DNA from: an uncultured Lacinutrix sp.
GTDB taxonomy: Bacteria > Bacteroidota > Bacteroidia > Flavobacteriales > Flavobacteriaceae
Direction of reading: 5' to 3'
NCBI GenBank assembly: GCA_937129145.1
Contig: CAKZMU010000013.1
Location: 1 to 53,406, forward strand
Length of the DNA stretch: 53,406 nucleotides
Each line of letters begins with the position of its first letter. The stretch's first letter is position 1. This document shows positions 8,016 to 17,606 of this stretch, piece after piece. The notes beneath the pieces are model-generated. The model saw only the letters and a list, made by a program, of their open reading frames with translations. It made no database searches and was not told the DNA's origin. Made by a program: the position numbers and the translations under genes.

Positions 8016-8756
8016 ATGATAAAATTCTTTCGAAAAATACGCTACGATCTTATGGAAAAAAATAAAACTGGAAAGTATATAAAATATGCTATTGGAGAAA
8101 TAGTTCTTGTCGTTATTGGAATTTTGATTGCATTGCAAATAAACACCTTAAATCAAAGCCGCATTGATAAAAAAAATGAAATTAAATATTTATTAAATCT
8201 TAAAAAGGAATTAGAGTCAAATACAAAGTTGGATGCAAGAATAATAACAGATAGAATGGAGAGAAAATTAGAAGGCCTTAATCTTGCAAAAAAATATATT
8301 GAAAATGATATACAAATTATTGACACATTAGATTTTTTAAATAAAATATCATATGGAGGTGTGTTTTCAGGAGGTGGTTCTGTTGCAACGAGGAGTTATT
8401 ATGATGAATTAATCAACACAGGTAATCTTCAATTGATAAGAAAGGATACAATAAAAAATGCGATTGCCCAATATTATGGGAGATTAGATATTTATGAGCA
8501 ACGAAGTTATGTATCTAAAAGTCGTTTTTCTAGTTTTACTGGCGAGTTACGTCCATTTGACCCAAGCAAACCTTCATTTATTTCAAAATATGATCAATCT
8601 AAAATGATCAAAGCGTTTAAAACTAAAGAATTTGAGAAAATAGTAAATCTAGAACTATCATATGCATACGAAACAAGTAATAATGTTAGAAAACAAAAAG
8701 AAAGAGCTGCATTGATTATTAAACTTATCAACAAGGAATTAAGAGGAGAACTTTAA
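8016..8756 (+). CDS. DUF6090-family single-pass membrane protein
   Basis: A 246-residue protein. A short basic N-terminus (IKFFRKIRYDLMEKNKTGKYIKYAIGE) precedes one transmembrane helix at about 28-45 (IVLVVIGILIALQIN). A mostly helical domain follows, probably facing the periplasm. The start FFRKIR...GKYxKYAIGEIxLVVIGILIALQIN is the recognisable hallmark of DUF6090 in Flavobacteriaceae, usually present in several copies per genome and without known function. It stands alone. It is followed by a truncated copy of the ACAACGT element and by a terminator shared with the convergent E2 gene. Confidence 0.85.
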   Translation: MIKFFRKIRYDLMEKNKTGKYIKYAIGEIVLVVIGILIALQINTLNQSRIDKKNEIKYLLNLKKELESNTKLDARIITDRMERKLEGLNLAKKYIENDIQIIDTLDFLNKISYGGVFSGGGSVATRSYYDELINTGNLQLIRKDTIKNAIAQYYGRLDIYEQRSYVSKSRFSSFTGELRPFDPSKPSFISKYDQSKMIKAFKTKEFEKIVNLELSYAYETSNNVRKQKERAALIIKLINKELRGEL

Positions 8757-8777
8757 AATATAAATGAAAAATAAAAC

Positions 8778-8812
8778 TAAAGCACAACAACGTGTAGGAC
8801 ACTTTAAATAAT
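8778..8812 (+). repeat. Truncated left end of the ACAACGT palindromic element
   Basis: The stretch GCACAACAACGTGTAGGACAC resembles the left end of the longer element at 28202-28335 (CATAACAACGTATAACGC). No right arm is found before the terminator at 8825. Read as a decayed remnant. Confidence 0.4.
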
Positions 8813-8824
8813 ATTAGAAAATAA

Positions 8825-8851
8825 AAAAGCACAGTTTAAAACTGTGCTTTT
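8825..8851. terminator. Bidirectional intrinsic terminator
   Basis: Perfect 11-base arms AAAAGCACAGT / ACTGTGCTTTT around a five-base loop, with T-rich flanks on both strands. It lies between the convergent DUF6090 and E2 genes and can serve both. Confidence 0.88.
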
Positions 8852-8863
8852 GTTTTTATTTAT

Positions 8864-8887
8864 GAGATTCCTACCTACGCAGGAAAG
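8864..8887 (-). repeat. Dispersed stop-adjacent palindrome, copy E
   Basis: Plus strand GAGATTCCTACCTACGCAGG then AAAG: same core as copies A and B with two changes. It directly follows the E2 gene stop, in E2 sense orientation. Confidence 0.7.
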
Positions 8888-8889
8888 TG

Positions 8890-10242
8890 TTATATTTCTC
8901 TATCTAAATCCCAAGCTTCTAAATACTCTTTTACAGTTTTTACAAATTGGCCTCCAAGCGCACCATTTACCACTCTATGATCGTAAGAGTGTGACATAAA
9001 CATTCTATAACGAATACCAATAAAATCACCTTCAGAAGTTTCAATAACCGCAGGTACTTTTCGTATAGCACCCAAGGCTAAAATACCAACTTGTGGTTGA
9101 TTAATAATTGGTGTTCCCATAATACTACCAAAGGTTCCAACATTAGTGACCGTGTAGGTTCCTCCTTGTATATCGTCTGGTTTTAATTGATTTAATCTAG
9201 CACGATTTGCTAAATCGTTCACTTGCTTAGCCATACCAATTAAATTTAATTGGTCGGCATTTTTAATAACTGGAACAATTAAATTTCCATCTCCTAAAGC
9301 CGCAGCCATACCAAGATTAATATTCTTTTTCTTGATAATACTATCTCCTTGCACCGAAATATTCATCATTGGATAATCACGCAATGCCTTAGCAACCGCT
9401 TCCATGAAAATTGGTGTAAACGTTAAGTTTTCACCTTCACGTTTTTTAAAGTCGTTTTTATGCTTGTTTCTCCAGTTCCAAATATTGGTAACATCTGCTT
9501 CAATAAACGACTGTACATGTGCCGATGTTTGCACAGAATCCACCATGTGCTTCGCTACTAATTTGCCCATTCTTGTCATTTCAATAATCTCATCACCTCC
9601 ACTCACTACAACTGGTGTTTCTTTAACCTCAGGTTTTGGAGTAGCTGGAGTACTTTGAGTTTTTGTAGGCTCTGGTGCTGTTTGTTGAGGAGCGACTGGT
9701 TCTGCTACTGGTTGACTTCCTCTATTTCCAAGATATGCTAGAATATCATTTTTAGTGACTCTTCCTTCTTTTCCAGTTCCAGAAACACTATCCAGTTCTG
9801 CTTGAGATAATCCTTCTTTTTTTGCTATATTTTTTACTAATGGCGAATAGAATCTATCTTCAGTAGAACTTACAGGAGTTTCAACTGCTGTTTTAGCAGC
9901 GACCACTGTTTGCGCAACATCGGCAACTGCTTTTGCAGGTGCTTCAGTTTTTGATTCTACAACCTCTTGTTTTGGAGCAGCTGGAGCTTCAGTAGCACTA
10001 CCTTCAATTTCTATAACAGCTATGGTTTGACCTACTTGAACAACATCATCAACTTCAAATAATTTTTCAACAAGCACACCATCAACTTCACTAGGCACTT
10101 CACTATCTACTTTATCTGTTGCTATTTCAAGTACAGCCTCGTCAGCTTCAATAGTATCTCCCACCTCTTTTAACCAAGATGTTATTGTTGCCTCAGCAAC
10201 ACTCTCTCCCATTTTAGGTAACTTAAGTTCAAATTTTGCCAT
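8890..10242 (-). CDS. 2-oxoacid dehydrogenase E2 acyltransferase
   Basis: A 450-residue acyltransferase core subunit of a 2-oxoacid dehydrogenase complex. Domains in order: a lipoyl domain at 1-78 with lipoylated Lys44 in EIATDKVDSE; an Ala/Pro/Thr-rich linker; an E1/E3-binding domain at about 130-168 (FYSPLVKNIAKKEG...GTGKEGRVTKNDIL); a second linker; and the catalytic domain from about 218. The active-site segment reads SYDHRVVNGALGG: catalytic His422 is present, but the residue normally Asp in DHRxxDG is Asn426. It could serve the branched-chain or another 2-oxoacid complex; no E1 or E3 gene is nearby. A -7 promoter element lies upstream and a terminator downstream. Confidence 0.93.
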   Translation of the reverse strand: MAKFELKLPKMGESVAEATITSWLKEVGDTIEADEAVLEIATDKVDSEVPSEVDGVLVEKLFEVDDVVQVGQTIAVIEIEGSATEAPAAPKQEVVESKTEAPAKAVADVAQTVVAAKTAVETPVSSTEDRFYSPLVKNIAKKEGLSQAELDSVSGTGKEGRVTKNDILAYLGNRGSQPVAEPVAPQQTAPEPTKTQSTPATPKPEVKETPVVVSGGDEIIEMTRMGKLVAKHMVDSVQTSAHVQSFIEADVTNIWNWRNKHKNDFKKREGENLTFTPIFMEAVAKALRDYPMMNISVQGDSIIKKKNINLGMAAALGDGNLIVPVIKNADQLNLIGMAKQVNDLANRARLNQLKPDDIQGGTYTVTNVGTFGSIMGTPIINQPQVGILALGAIRKVPAVIETSEGDFIGIRYRMFMSHSYDHRVVNGALGGQFVKTVKEYLEAWDLDREI

Positions 10243-10279
10243 ATCGTTAATACAAATGCGATTTTTAGGTTATTGACTG

Positions 10280-10287
10280 CAAAATTA
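10280..10287 (-). promoter_or_regulatory. -7 promoter element of the E2 gene
   Basis: The minus strand reads TAATTTTG, matching TAnnTTTG, 38 bases before the start codon. A good -33 element is not seen. Confidence 0.5.
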
Positions 10288-10332
10288 GAGAAAAATGATT
10301 AATTCTGTTGCAGTTTTTTCAATAAATTCAAT

Positions 10333-11430
10333 TCAAAATACGATAACTCCACCTCTACTATTCGAGCTATCACTACCAATTATAAAATTAGATTGATTCA
10401 CTAATATTCTGAATGAAACTCCTTTCTTTTCACTCAAATTTATCATATTAGAAATGATTTCTTTATATGTCATCGATGAAGTGTCAAATATAACTGTGCT
10501 ATATTCTTCTACATTCTCTAGGTTATCAATTAATGTAATTGATTTTTGAAGCTTTCCAGTTAAAAACTCAGCTGTTTCATTTGAAAACGCAAAGATGTTT
10601 TTTGAATTTCTATTAATCTCTTTTGCTTCTTTGCGAAACAAAAACGCCAATTTTATTCCCAACCAAACAAACACATCAAACACCATATTAGACTTAAAGT
10701 GCTTTTTATAAAAAATTTGCATCGCTCCATAAAAACGCTTCGCGTAAGACTTGTCTTTTAAAGTACTCTCACCTTTATAATGAATTATTGAAGTTGTTCC
10801 TAAATAGTAATTATCGAGTCCTGATTTTATGGCTTTGTACGACAAATCGATATCTTCGCCATACATAAAGTAGTCTTCATCAAAACCATTTAACTGATTA
10901 TATACAGCTCGTTTCATAAACATAAATGCGCCTACAAGAATGTCTACTTTAGCAATGTCATTTTCTTGAACATGATTTGCATAATAGTTTGTAGAATTTC
11001 CTCTTATTTTTTGCAATGCTATTTTCACCACAGGAATATTACGTTTGCTTTCTGGTAAAAATTCCCCCGAACCATCAACCAGTTTGCAACCAATAATGCC
11101 AAAATTTTCTTTAGCTTTTGAAAACTCCAATAACTGTGAAAACGCATCTTCTGGGACAACCGTATCAGGATTCAAAATACAAATATATTCTCCTTTAGCG
11201 ATTGCAACACCTTGGTTATTCCCTTTTGAAAAACCTAAGTTTTCTTTATTTTCGATTAGTGTAACCTCAGGAAATAGTTGCTTTACCATTTTGCAACTAT
11301 CATCTTGAGAATTATTATCTACTACAATAATTTCAGCATCAATATTTGCAGTAGCAGCTTTAACACTATGCAAACAAAGTTCTAGAAAATAGCGAACATT
11401 ATAATTTAATATGACAATAGAGAGGTTCAA
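10333..11430 (-). CDS. Family 2 glycosyltransferase
   Basis: A 365-residue GT2-family (GT-A fold) enzyme that would transfer a sugar from a nucleotide donor, probably in cell-envelope glycan synthesis. It shows the classic start NLSIVILNYN, EIIVVDNNSQDDS, NLGFSKGNNQG, a PDT metal-binding motif in CILNPDTVVP and the acceptor-side GEDIDLSYK. A hydrophobic stretch near residues 252-265 (VFVWLGIKLAFLF) may touch the membrane. The C-terminal 90 residues beyond the catalytic domain are not recognised. The start is a TTG six bases after the recR stop, so the two genes are probably one transcript. Donor and acceptor are unknown. Confidence 0.88.
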   Translation of the reverse strand: MNLSIVILNYNVRYFLELCLHSVKAATANIDAEIIVVDNNSQDDSCKMVKQLFPEVTLIENKENLGFSKGNNQGVAIAKGEYICILNPDTVVPEDAFSQLLEFSKAKENFGIIGCKLVDGSGEFLPESKRNIPVVKIALQKIRGNSTNYYANHVQENDIAKVDILVGAFMFMKRAVYNQLNGFDEDYFMYGEDIDLSYKAIKSGLDNYYLGTTSIIHYKGESTLKDKSYAKRFYGAMQIFYKKHFKSNMVFDVFVWLGIKLAFLFRKEAKEINRNSKNIFAFSNETAEFLTGKLQKSITLIDNLENVEEYSTVIFDTSSMTYKEIISNMINLSEKKGVSFRILVNQSNFIIGSDSSNSRGGVIVF

Positions 11431-11436
11431 AAAAGG

Positions 11437-12054
11437 TTACATTTTTAAAGAGGCTTCAAAAGGCACACGATTTACAATACTTCTTCCAAGAGTCACCTCA
11501 TCGGCATACTCTAACTCATCTCCTACAGATATACCTCTGGAAATAGTAGAAGTAACCACATCAAAATCTTGAATTTGCTTGTAGATATAGAAGTTGGTTG
11601 TGTCGCCTTCCATAGTAGAACTTAAAGCAAAAATCAATTCCTTTATCTCACCTTCTTTTACTTTCTCAACCAAAGAATTAATATTTAAATCGTGCGGACC
11701 AACACCATCCATAGGTGATATTTTTCCTCCTAACACATGATACAATCCTCTAAATGTACTTGTGTTTTCAATTGCCATTACGTCACGAATATCTTCAACT
11801 ACACAAATAATATCTGTTTTTCGATGAGGATTGGCACATATTTCGCATACAGCAACATCACTAATGTTATAGCAACTTTTACAAAACTTAATCTCTTCAC
11901 GCATGTTTGTTAGTGCTTTGGTCAAATCGCTAGTTTGTTCTTTAGGTTGACGCAATAAATGCAATACCAAACGTAATGCTGTGCGCTTACCAATTCCTGG
12001 TAGTTGCGACATTTCGTTTACGGCTTTTTCAAGTAATTTTGAAGAGAATTCCAT
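11437..12054 (-). CDS. recR: Recombination mediator RecR
   Basis: RecR works with RecF/RecO in loading RecA at single-strand gaps. The protein has an N-terminal helix-hairpin-helix ([17 protein letters not shown]), a four-Cys zinc finger (CKSCYN...CEIC), a Toprim domain ([15 protein letters not shown]) and the C-terminal [23 protein letters not shown] chose the ATG at 12054, giving [12 protein letters not shown] and 205 residues, the usual length. An in-frame ATG ten codons upstream would add residues unlike the family and lies on top of the predicted promoter. Confidence 0.95.
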   Translation of the reverse strand: MEFSSKLLEKAVNEMSQLPGIGKRTALRLVLHLLRQPKEQTSDLTKALTNMREEIKFCKSCYNISDVAVCEICANPHRKTDIICVVEDIRDVMAIENTSTFRGLYHVLGGKISPMDGVGPHDLNINSLVEKVKEGEIKELIFALSSTMEGDTTNFYIYKQIQDFDVVTSTISRGISVGDELEYADEVTLGRSIVNRVPFEASLKM

Positions 12055-12059
12055 AGTTG

Positions 12060-12089
12060 CGAATTTACAATTTTTATCCTGCATTCAAA
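12060..12089 (-). promoter_or_regulatory. Candidate recR promoter
   Basis: Minus strand: TTTG (plus 12086-12089), 18-base spacer, TAAATTCG (plus 12060-12067), one mismatch to TAnnTTTG. Transcription would begin at or next to the recR ATG, giving a leaderless or nearly leaderless mRNA. Confidence 0.5.
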
Positions 12090-12159
12090 CAGGAAAGAAT
12101 TTGAATTATTTGGAATTTGAAAATTTTAATTTGTACTTTGAAACCCAATACTAGAACAA

Positions 12160-13623
12160 ATGAATCCAACACAAATTCTTTTACTCATAGCTGCCTATTT
12201 TGGAGTACTGCTGCTAATATCGTATTTCACTGGAAAAAATGACAGTAATGCCGACTTTTTTAAGGCTGGAAAAACATCTCCTTGGTATGTCGTTGCTTTC
12301 GGTATGGTTGGCGCATCATTGTCTGGTGTGACATTTATTTCGGTTCCTGGTTGGGTTGATGGTTCGCAGTTTAGCTACTTTCAAGTGGTTTTAGGTTATA
12401 TGTTTGGATATTTTGTGGTGGCTTATGTGTTAATGCCTATCTATTACAGATTGAATGTTACTTCCATTTATGAATATTTAGACCAACGCTTTGGTTTTGT
12501 GAGTCATAAGACTGGCGCGTTTTTCTTCTTTGTATCTAGGGTTCTTGGTGCTGCATTTAGACTGTATTTAGTGGCCATTGTATTGCAACAATTTGTATTT
12601 GATGCTTGGAATGTCCCATTTGAAATTACGGTTGTGATTTCTATTTTACTTATTTGGATTTACACCAATAAAGGAGGCATAAAAACCATAGTTTGGACTG
12701 ATACCTTACAGACCTTGTTCATGATTTTGGCAGTAATTTTATCCATCTATTTTATAAATGATAGCTTGGGCTGGAGTTTTAGCGAATTTTTGGCTTCCAA
12801 TGAATTAAAAGAATACAGCAAAGTATTGGTTACTGATAGCTTTTTAGAAAGAACACATTTTATTAAATCGTTTGTTGGTGGCATGTTTATTACTATTTGT
12901 ATGACTGGTTTAGATCAAGACATGATGCAAAAAAACCTGACTTGTAAATCATTAAAGGATGCTCAAAAAAATATGGTATCATTTAGTATTGTATTAGTTG
13001 GTGTAACGTTTTTATTTATGCTTTTAGGTGCGCTTTTATTTATTTATGCTGAAAAACACAACATAGGTATTCCGCTTATGAATGGTAGTCCAAAAACAGA
13101 TTTACTATTCCCAGAAATCGCATTAAATGGTGGCTTAGGAATAACGCTCGCCATTACTTTTATGCTAGGTTTAATTGCAGCTGCTTACAGTAGTGCGGAT
13201 AGTGCTTTAACCTCACTTACAACGTCTTTTTGCGTGGACTTTTTAAACATTGAAAAGAAACCAAAAGACGAGCAAAAAAGCATCCGTAAAAAGACTCATA
13301 TTGCCATGAGTGTGATGCTGGTTATCGTCATCATCATTTTTAAATATGTGCTTAGTAGTAATGTTATAGATAGCTTATTAACAGTTGCTGGATATACTTA
13401 TGGCCCATTACTAGGGTTGTTTGCCTTTGGTATTTTCACCAAAAAGCAAATAAAGGACAAGTATGTTTGGATAGTTGCAATTATATCTGTAGTACTTACT
13501 GCTGTTATTGGAAATATTCCAGCAGAAAATCTTGGAGGCTATGTTGTTGGCTACGAATTACTCCCAATTAACGGTTTACTTACATTTATTGGTTTAATAC
13601 TGATTAGTAGAAAGCAAGACTAA
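12160..13623 (+). CDS. Sodium:solute symporter (SSS family)
   Basis: A 487-residue inner-membrane protein with about 13 hydrophobic helices. Family signs include the start [19 protein letters not shown], the Ser/Gly-rich [17 protein letters not shown] of the Na+-site region, [17 protein letters not shown], and [17 protein letters not shown] in the later Na+-binding helix. It would import an unidentified solute with Na+. The gene stands alone, is divergent from recR, and its 3' end overlaps the convergent CoA-binding protein gene by 30 bases. Confidence 0.92.
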   Translation: MNPTQILLLIAAYFGVLLLISYFTGKNDSNADFFKAGKTSPWYVVAFGMVGASLSGVTFISVPGWVDGSQFSYFQVVLGYMFGYFVVAYVLMPIYYRLNVTSIYEYLDQRFGFVSHKTGAFFFFVSRVLGAAFRLYLVAIVLQQFVFDAWNVPFEITVVISILLIWIYTNKGGIKTIVWTDTLQTLFMILAVILSIYFINDSLGWSFSEFLASNELKEYSKVLVTDSFLERTHFIKSFVGGMFITICMTGLDQDMMQKNLTCKSLKDAQKNMVSFSIVLVGVTFLFMLLGALLFIYAEKHNIGIPLMNGSPKTDLLFPEIALNGGLGITLAITFMLGLIAAAYSSADSALTSLTTSFCVDFLNIEKKPKDEQKSIRKKTHIAMSVMLVIVIIIFKYVLSSNVIDSLLTVAGYTYGPLLGLFAFGIFTKKQIKDKYVWIVAIISVVLTAVIGNIPAENLGGYVVGYELLPINGLLTFIGLILISRKQD

Positions 13624-13953
13624 GGTACAAGCTACCTCAAAATGTATATCATTTTCCTTAAGTATTTGATATAATTCTGGGTTTTCAGTACCAGGATTAA
13701 AAATAACACGCTTAGGATGTAACGAAACAATATGATTATAATATTGCCTTTGGCGTTTAGGGTTCATATATAAGGTTATGGTATCGACATCCTTATAAGG
13801 AAGCAAAACCGTTTCAATTTTCACACCTAACACCTCACCAGAGCGTAAACCAAAAGCTACGACTTCGTGGTTATGAGCTAATAAACGCTGAATCGCTAAA
13901 TGCGAATACCTATTTGGATTTAATGATGCTCCAAAAACTAAAGTTTTCTTCAT
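13594..13953 (-). CDS. CoA-binding (YccU-like) protein
   Basis: A 119-residue single-domain protein with a Rossmann-like CoA-binding fold: [19 protein letters not shown] is the nucleotide-binding loop and [16 protein letters not shown] the conserved C-terminal segment. It resembles the stand-alone CoA_binding_2 family (YccU), whose role is not established. Its last ten codons overlap the end of the symporter gene on the other strand. The start ATG at 13953 is only 25 bases from the beginning of the divergent receptor leader. Confidence 0.85.
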   Translation of the reverse strand: MKKTLVFGASLNPNRYSHLAIQRLLAHNHEVVAFGLRSGEVLGVKIETVLLPYKDVDTITLYMNPKRQRQYYNHIVSLHPKRVIFNPGTENPELYQILKENDIHFEVACTLVLLSTNQY

Positions 13954-14077
13954 ATAAATGTTAAAAAAATGTTAATGCGTGTTAAAAAAAGTAACAGCAA
14001 ATCAATATGGTCGTCTGTTAAGTATAAATGTAGTAAAATACGTTTATATAATTCATCATCAATCAATCAAAAAACGA

Positions 14078-16549
14078 ATGAAAAAACTAATCACACTGTG
14101 TTTGGCAATATTCTTTATTGTACAAAACACTCAAGCAAAAAACGACAATTCAAACGCTTTAATCGATGGCTCTATTACTGGAAAAGTATTAGACGCAACA
14201 CTTAACGAACCCTTACCTTACGTAAACATTATTATTAAAAACGATAAAGGTGAAACCGTTACTGGTGCTATTACACTAGACGACGGAACATTTAAAATTA
14301 CTAAAATTCCAGAAGGAAAAATTACTGTAACTGCACAATATATTGGTTACAAATCGGTAGTAAAAGAATTAACCATTACTCGTAAAAATCGAAAATTCGA
14401 TTTAGGCGATATACGATTGGAGGAAGAAGCTGCGGGTTTGGACGAAGTAACCGTGGTTGCTGAAGTATCCACTATTCAACAAAAAGTTGATAGAAAGGTA
14501 ATTACTATTGGTAAAGACCTTGCTGCTGCTGGAACAGCATCAGAGCTTATGGTCGGAATTCCGTCGGTAAGTGTAGATGCGCAATCTGGAGATATTAGCC
14601 TTAGGGGAAACTCTAATGTAAGAGTTATGGTCGATGGGAAATTATCTAATATTCCAACGGCTCAATTACTAAAACAAATTCCTTCAACGGCCATAAAATC
14701 TATAGAGTTAATTACAAATCCATCAGCAAAATACAATCCTGAAGGTATGAGTGGTATCATTAACATTGTGCTTCACAAAAATACAATGGTAGGTTTTAAT
14801 GGAAGTATAAGTACTGGAATTAGCTACGAAAAAGAAGTGAAATTCAACAGTGCATTAAATTTAAACTATCGTAATGGAAAGTTTAATCTATATGGTAGTT
14901 ATAGCAATAACCTAGGTAAAAATCAGAATATTGGGCGGGTTTTTAGACCAACTAATAACTCTGAAATGTTTTTCGACATTCTAGACGAAAGAAAAAACCA
15001 TTTATTTAAAGTTGGGGTTGACTTCTACATCAACGACAAGAATACAATGTCATTCTTTACTAATCAAAGTAATTCAGATAATGGAACTATTGGTACAACT
15101 AGCGCTTTGTTTTATAACAATCCTTCGTTTGACCAAATGCAAAAATTTGATGCAAGTAATAAAAATAACTCATCGCAATATAATTTCGATTATAAGTTAG
15201 ATTTTGCTAAAGAAGGTGAAAATATTGAGTTGGAAGTAGACCATAACCTATATAATGGCGATGGACCTGTTGTATATGACGACATTACTGGAACTAACGA
15301 TTATATAGATTCTAATGATACTGACAGAGTAAGAACTACTGTTAACTTAGATTATGTAAATCCAATTTCTGAAACATCTAAGCTAGAACTTGGTTTACAA
15401 GCAAGGTTGTTTAACACAGATATAACATACTCCTCAACTGGACAATCTTTAGACAGTCAAGGTATGTTGCGTCCAACACCAGACACACGTTTTGATTACA
15501 CAAGAGATATTTACTCTGGATATGCAACTTACAGTAAAAAGTTTGAGAAATGGACATATCAAATTGGTGCTCGTGTTGAAAGTGTAAATGTAGATGCTTT
15601 AGCTCTTGAAACCGAAATAGGTTCAGGAAACACTACACCAATTGCTTTCGATAATAATTATGTAAGAGTTTATCCTTCGGCGTTTTTTACATACACACCA
15701 AGTGAAAAAAATCAATATCAATTAAGTTATAGCCGAAGAGTAGATAGACCAGGTATTGGACAAGTAAACCCAATAAAAGAATGGAGTACACCTCTAGTAT
15801 CTCAATACGGAAATCAAGAATTAGAGCCACAGTTTACCAACTCATTAGAGGTTAACTATACTCGCGGACTTGAAAAAGGAAGTGTAACAGCTGGTGTGTT
15901 CTACCGTTCAATTTCTGATGAAATAAATCAAGCATTATTTGTTGATAGGTCTGATGTTAGTGCTGGACGTGTCATTTTAACACATGATAATTTTGATGAC
16001 ACCTCAGCGTATGGATTTGAACTATCAACTAATTATCGCCCAACAAAATGGTGGAGTATTAACTCTAGTTTCGATTTATATTCTCAAACCCAAAAAGGAA
16101 TTTCTGAAAGCTTAACTGCACCAATTGAAACAGCTACAATAAATGACATTGTCATGGAAGTAAGAGAAATAGATGTGGTTGCTTGGAACTTTAGAATGTT
16201 TAACAATTTTAAAGCAACTAAGAACCTAACTTTTACAGCCTTTGGGTTCTACCAAGCGCCTAACGAAAATTTACAATTTGATAACGAATCTATGTTCTTT
16301 GTAAACTTAGGTGCACGTTTAAGTTTTGCTCAAGGAAAAGGTAATATTGGCGTAAGTTTTAATGATGTATTTAACACTATGGAATTTAAAGGTGTGGGAA
16401 CAAGACCTTATGAGCAAAGAATACATTTTCAATGGGAAAGTAGAACTATTGGTATGAACTTATCATATCGTTTTGGTGGTGGAAAATATAGAGCTAAATC
16501 ACGTAAACAAAGAGATGACAACGAAAAAGACGGAGGAGGGCTCTTTTAA
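14078..16549 (+). CDS. Outer membrane beta-barrel receptor with CarboxypepD_reg-like N-terminus
   Basis: An 823-residue exported outer membrane protein. A signal peptide (MKKLITLCLAIFFIVQNTQA) is followed by a carboxypeptidase-regulatory-like domain at about 27-105 (GSITGKVLDATLNEPLPYVN). Next is a TonB plug-like domain (DISLRGNSNVRVMVDGK, AIKSIELITNPSAKYNPEGMSG) and a C-terminal barrel ending in MNLSYRFGGGK followed by a charged tail. It resembles the 'outer membrane beta-barrel protein' group of TonB-dependent receptors. No SusD partner is adjacent, so a SusCD glycan system is not supported; the ligand is unknown. I reject an upstream GTG in the same frame (13979) because it would bury the signal peptide behind 33 residues. 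Confidence 0.9.
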   Translation: MKKLITLCLAIFFIVQNTQAKNDNSNALIDGSITGKVLDATLNEPLPYVNIIIKNDKGETVTGAITLDDGTFKITKIPEGKITVTAQYIGYKSVVKELTITRKNRKFDLGDIRLEEEAAGLDEVTVVAEVSTIQQKVDRKVITIGKDLAAAGTASELMVGIPSVSVDAQSGDISLRGNSNVRVMVDGKLSNIPTAQLLKQIPSTAIKSIELITNPSAKYNPEGMSGIINIVLHKNTMVGFNGSISTGISYEKEVKFNSALNLNYRNGKFNLYGSYSNNLGKNQNIGRVFRPTNNSEMFFDILDERKNHLFKVGVDFYINDKNTMSFFTNQSNSDNGTIGTTSALFYNNPSFDQMQKFDASNKNNSSQYNFDYKLDFAKEGENIELEVDHNLYNGDGPVVYDDITGTNDYIDSNDTDRVRTTVNLDYVNPISETSKLELGLQARLFNTDITYSSTGQSLDSQGMLRPTPDTRFDYTRDIYSGYATYSKKFEKWTYQIGARVESVNVDALALETEIGSGNTTPIAFDNNYVRVYPSAFFTYTPSEKNQYQLSYSRRVDRPGIGQVNPIKEWSTPLVSQYGNQELEPQFTNSLEVNYTRGLEKGSVTAGVFYRSISDEINQALFVDRSDVSAGRVILTHDNFDDTSAYGFELSTNYRPTKWWSINSSFDLYSQTQKGISESLTAPIETATINDIVMEVREIDVVAWNFRMFNNFKATKNLTFTAFGFYQAPNENLQFDNESMFFVNLGARLSFAQGKGNIGVSFNDVFNTMEFKGVGTRPYEQRIHFQWESRTIGMNLSYRFGGGKYRAKSRKQRDDNEKDGGGLF

Positions 16550-16615
16550 AAATAGAAACTCATTAATAACCTACGTAATAGTTGATGGTTAGTGTTAATG
16601 TATGGTTATTAATAA

Positions 16616-16645
16616 AAAACCCGAAGTATCAATACTTCGGGTTTT
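16616..16645 (+). terminator. Intrinsic terminator of the receptor gene
   Basis: Perfect 14-base arms AAAACCCGAAGTAT / ATACTTCGGGTTTT with a very short loop, then GTTTTT. It lies 67 bases after the receptor stop. Confidence 0.88.
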
Positions 16646-16976
16646 GTTTTTAAGACTCCCGCTTTCGTGGGAAATTATGTTAAAATTGGTTAAATTAACA
16701 GATGTAATGAAATAAAAAGTAAAAACTAGCGTCTTACTAACAAGAGCATTTAGTTTAAATGTTAATGTTGGTTAATAGCAAAAAAACCCAGAACGTCTTT
16801 GTTCTGGGTTTTTTTATTTTGATTATACAATTATCCTTTATAACAATAAAACTAGTTAAATAACTTAAAAATAGCATCAATTAATTTAAGGCTTGACCTA
16901 ACCATTTTAATTTAAATCACTTTGTTTACTAAACAATTGATTCATTTTTTTGAAACATTTATCATGCCAGCGAAAT
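16646..16976. other. Gene-free region with a divergent palindrome and possible small transcript
   Basis: No open reading frame of note. At 16654-16679 there is a diverged relative of the dispersed palindrome (GACTCCCGCTTTCGTGGG). From there to the second terminator at 16780-16815 runs about 100 bases that could be a small RNA, although no promoter is identifiable. The piece before each terminator shares TGTTAATGT...GGTTA, suggesting partial duplication of the receptor gene's 3' region. The stretch 16816-16976 is AT-rich with nothing recognised. Confidence 0.4.
16780..16815 (+). terminator. Second, orphan intrinsic terminator
   Basis: Perfect 15-base arms AAAAAAACCCAGAAC / GTTCTGGGTTTTTTT around a six-base loop, followed by ATTTT. 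No coding region lies between it and the previous terminator. It may also act as a minus-strand terminator for the gene at 16977. Confidence 0.85.
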
Positions 16977-17525
16977 TTATTGTTTCTTTTCAACCTCTTT
17001 TCTAATCAAACTATCAACAACATCTACTAATTCATCATTCAAATAAGTTCCTATTTCATGAATTTTATTACCATAATTGTTTAGCAAAATTATTCCATAA
17101 TCATCGCTCTTCGCTTTAACAATTTTAAATTGGATTATAGATTTATCTTTTAAGTTAAAAATTATTTTATAGTCTATTACATATTCAGGGCGGTTAAAAA
17201 TCCCAAAACGGTTTTCTTTAATGCTACTTATAATTTTATCGAAATCTCTATCTTTTTCAATATAATAGACAGCATTCTTTTGAAATATTTTAATGCTTTC
17301 TAAATCATTACTTGAAAGATTACGAATTTTTTTATTAATTTTCAAATTACTTTTTAAGCTTGGACCTTCAAAAAAATCATTTATCAAACCTAATGTTACT
17401 ATTATTGCAATAAGAGCAAAAATAAGCTTTGATATTTTCTTGATATTTAATGCATAATATGAAGAAATTAAAACTATTATTAGAATTAATTTAAGGATAA
17501 AATATTCATGAAAAATACTACTCAT
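16977..17525 (-). CDS. Hypothetical protein with two N-terminal membrane helices
   Basis: A 182-residue protein I do not recognise. Two hydrophobic stretches at about 7-27 (YFILKLILIIVLISSYYAL) and 31-49 (ISKLIFALIAIIVTLGLI) form a hairpin near the N-terminus. A soluble C-terminal part of about 130 residues follows, rich in Lys, Ile and Asp and ending with charged residues (VDSLIRKEVEKKQ). It lies downstream of the FabH-type gene on the same strand with an 81-base gap, so a shared transcript is possible. Codon and base use look like those of its neighbours. Confidence 0.6.
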   Translation of the reverse strand: MSSIFHEYFILKLILIIVLISSYYALNIKKISKLIFALIAIIVTLGLINDFFEGPSLKSNLKINKKIRNLSSNDLESIKIFQKNAVYYIEKDRDFDKIISSIKENRFGIFNRPEYVIDYKIIFNLKDKSIIQFKIVKAKSDDYGIILLNNYGNKIHEIGTYLNDELVDVVDSLIRKEVEKKQ

Positions 17526-17606
17526 TTTAGATTAAAACATTTAACTAATCTTAGCGCCAAATATGCAACTAAACTATGCTCATCAGCCTGTAATGACAGA
17601 CACTTA

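Noticed and set aside
13979..14077. In-frame GTG extension of the receptor gene
   Set aside because: It would put 33 residues in front of a clear signal peptide; the ATG at 14078 is the better start.
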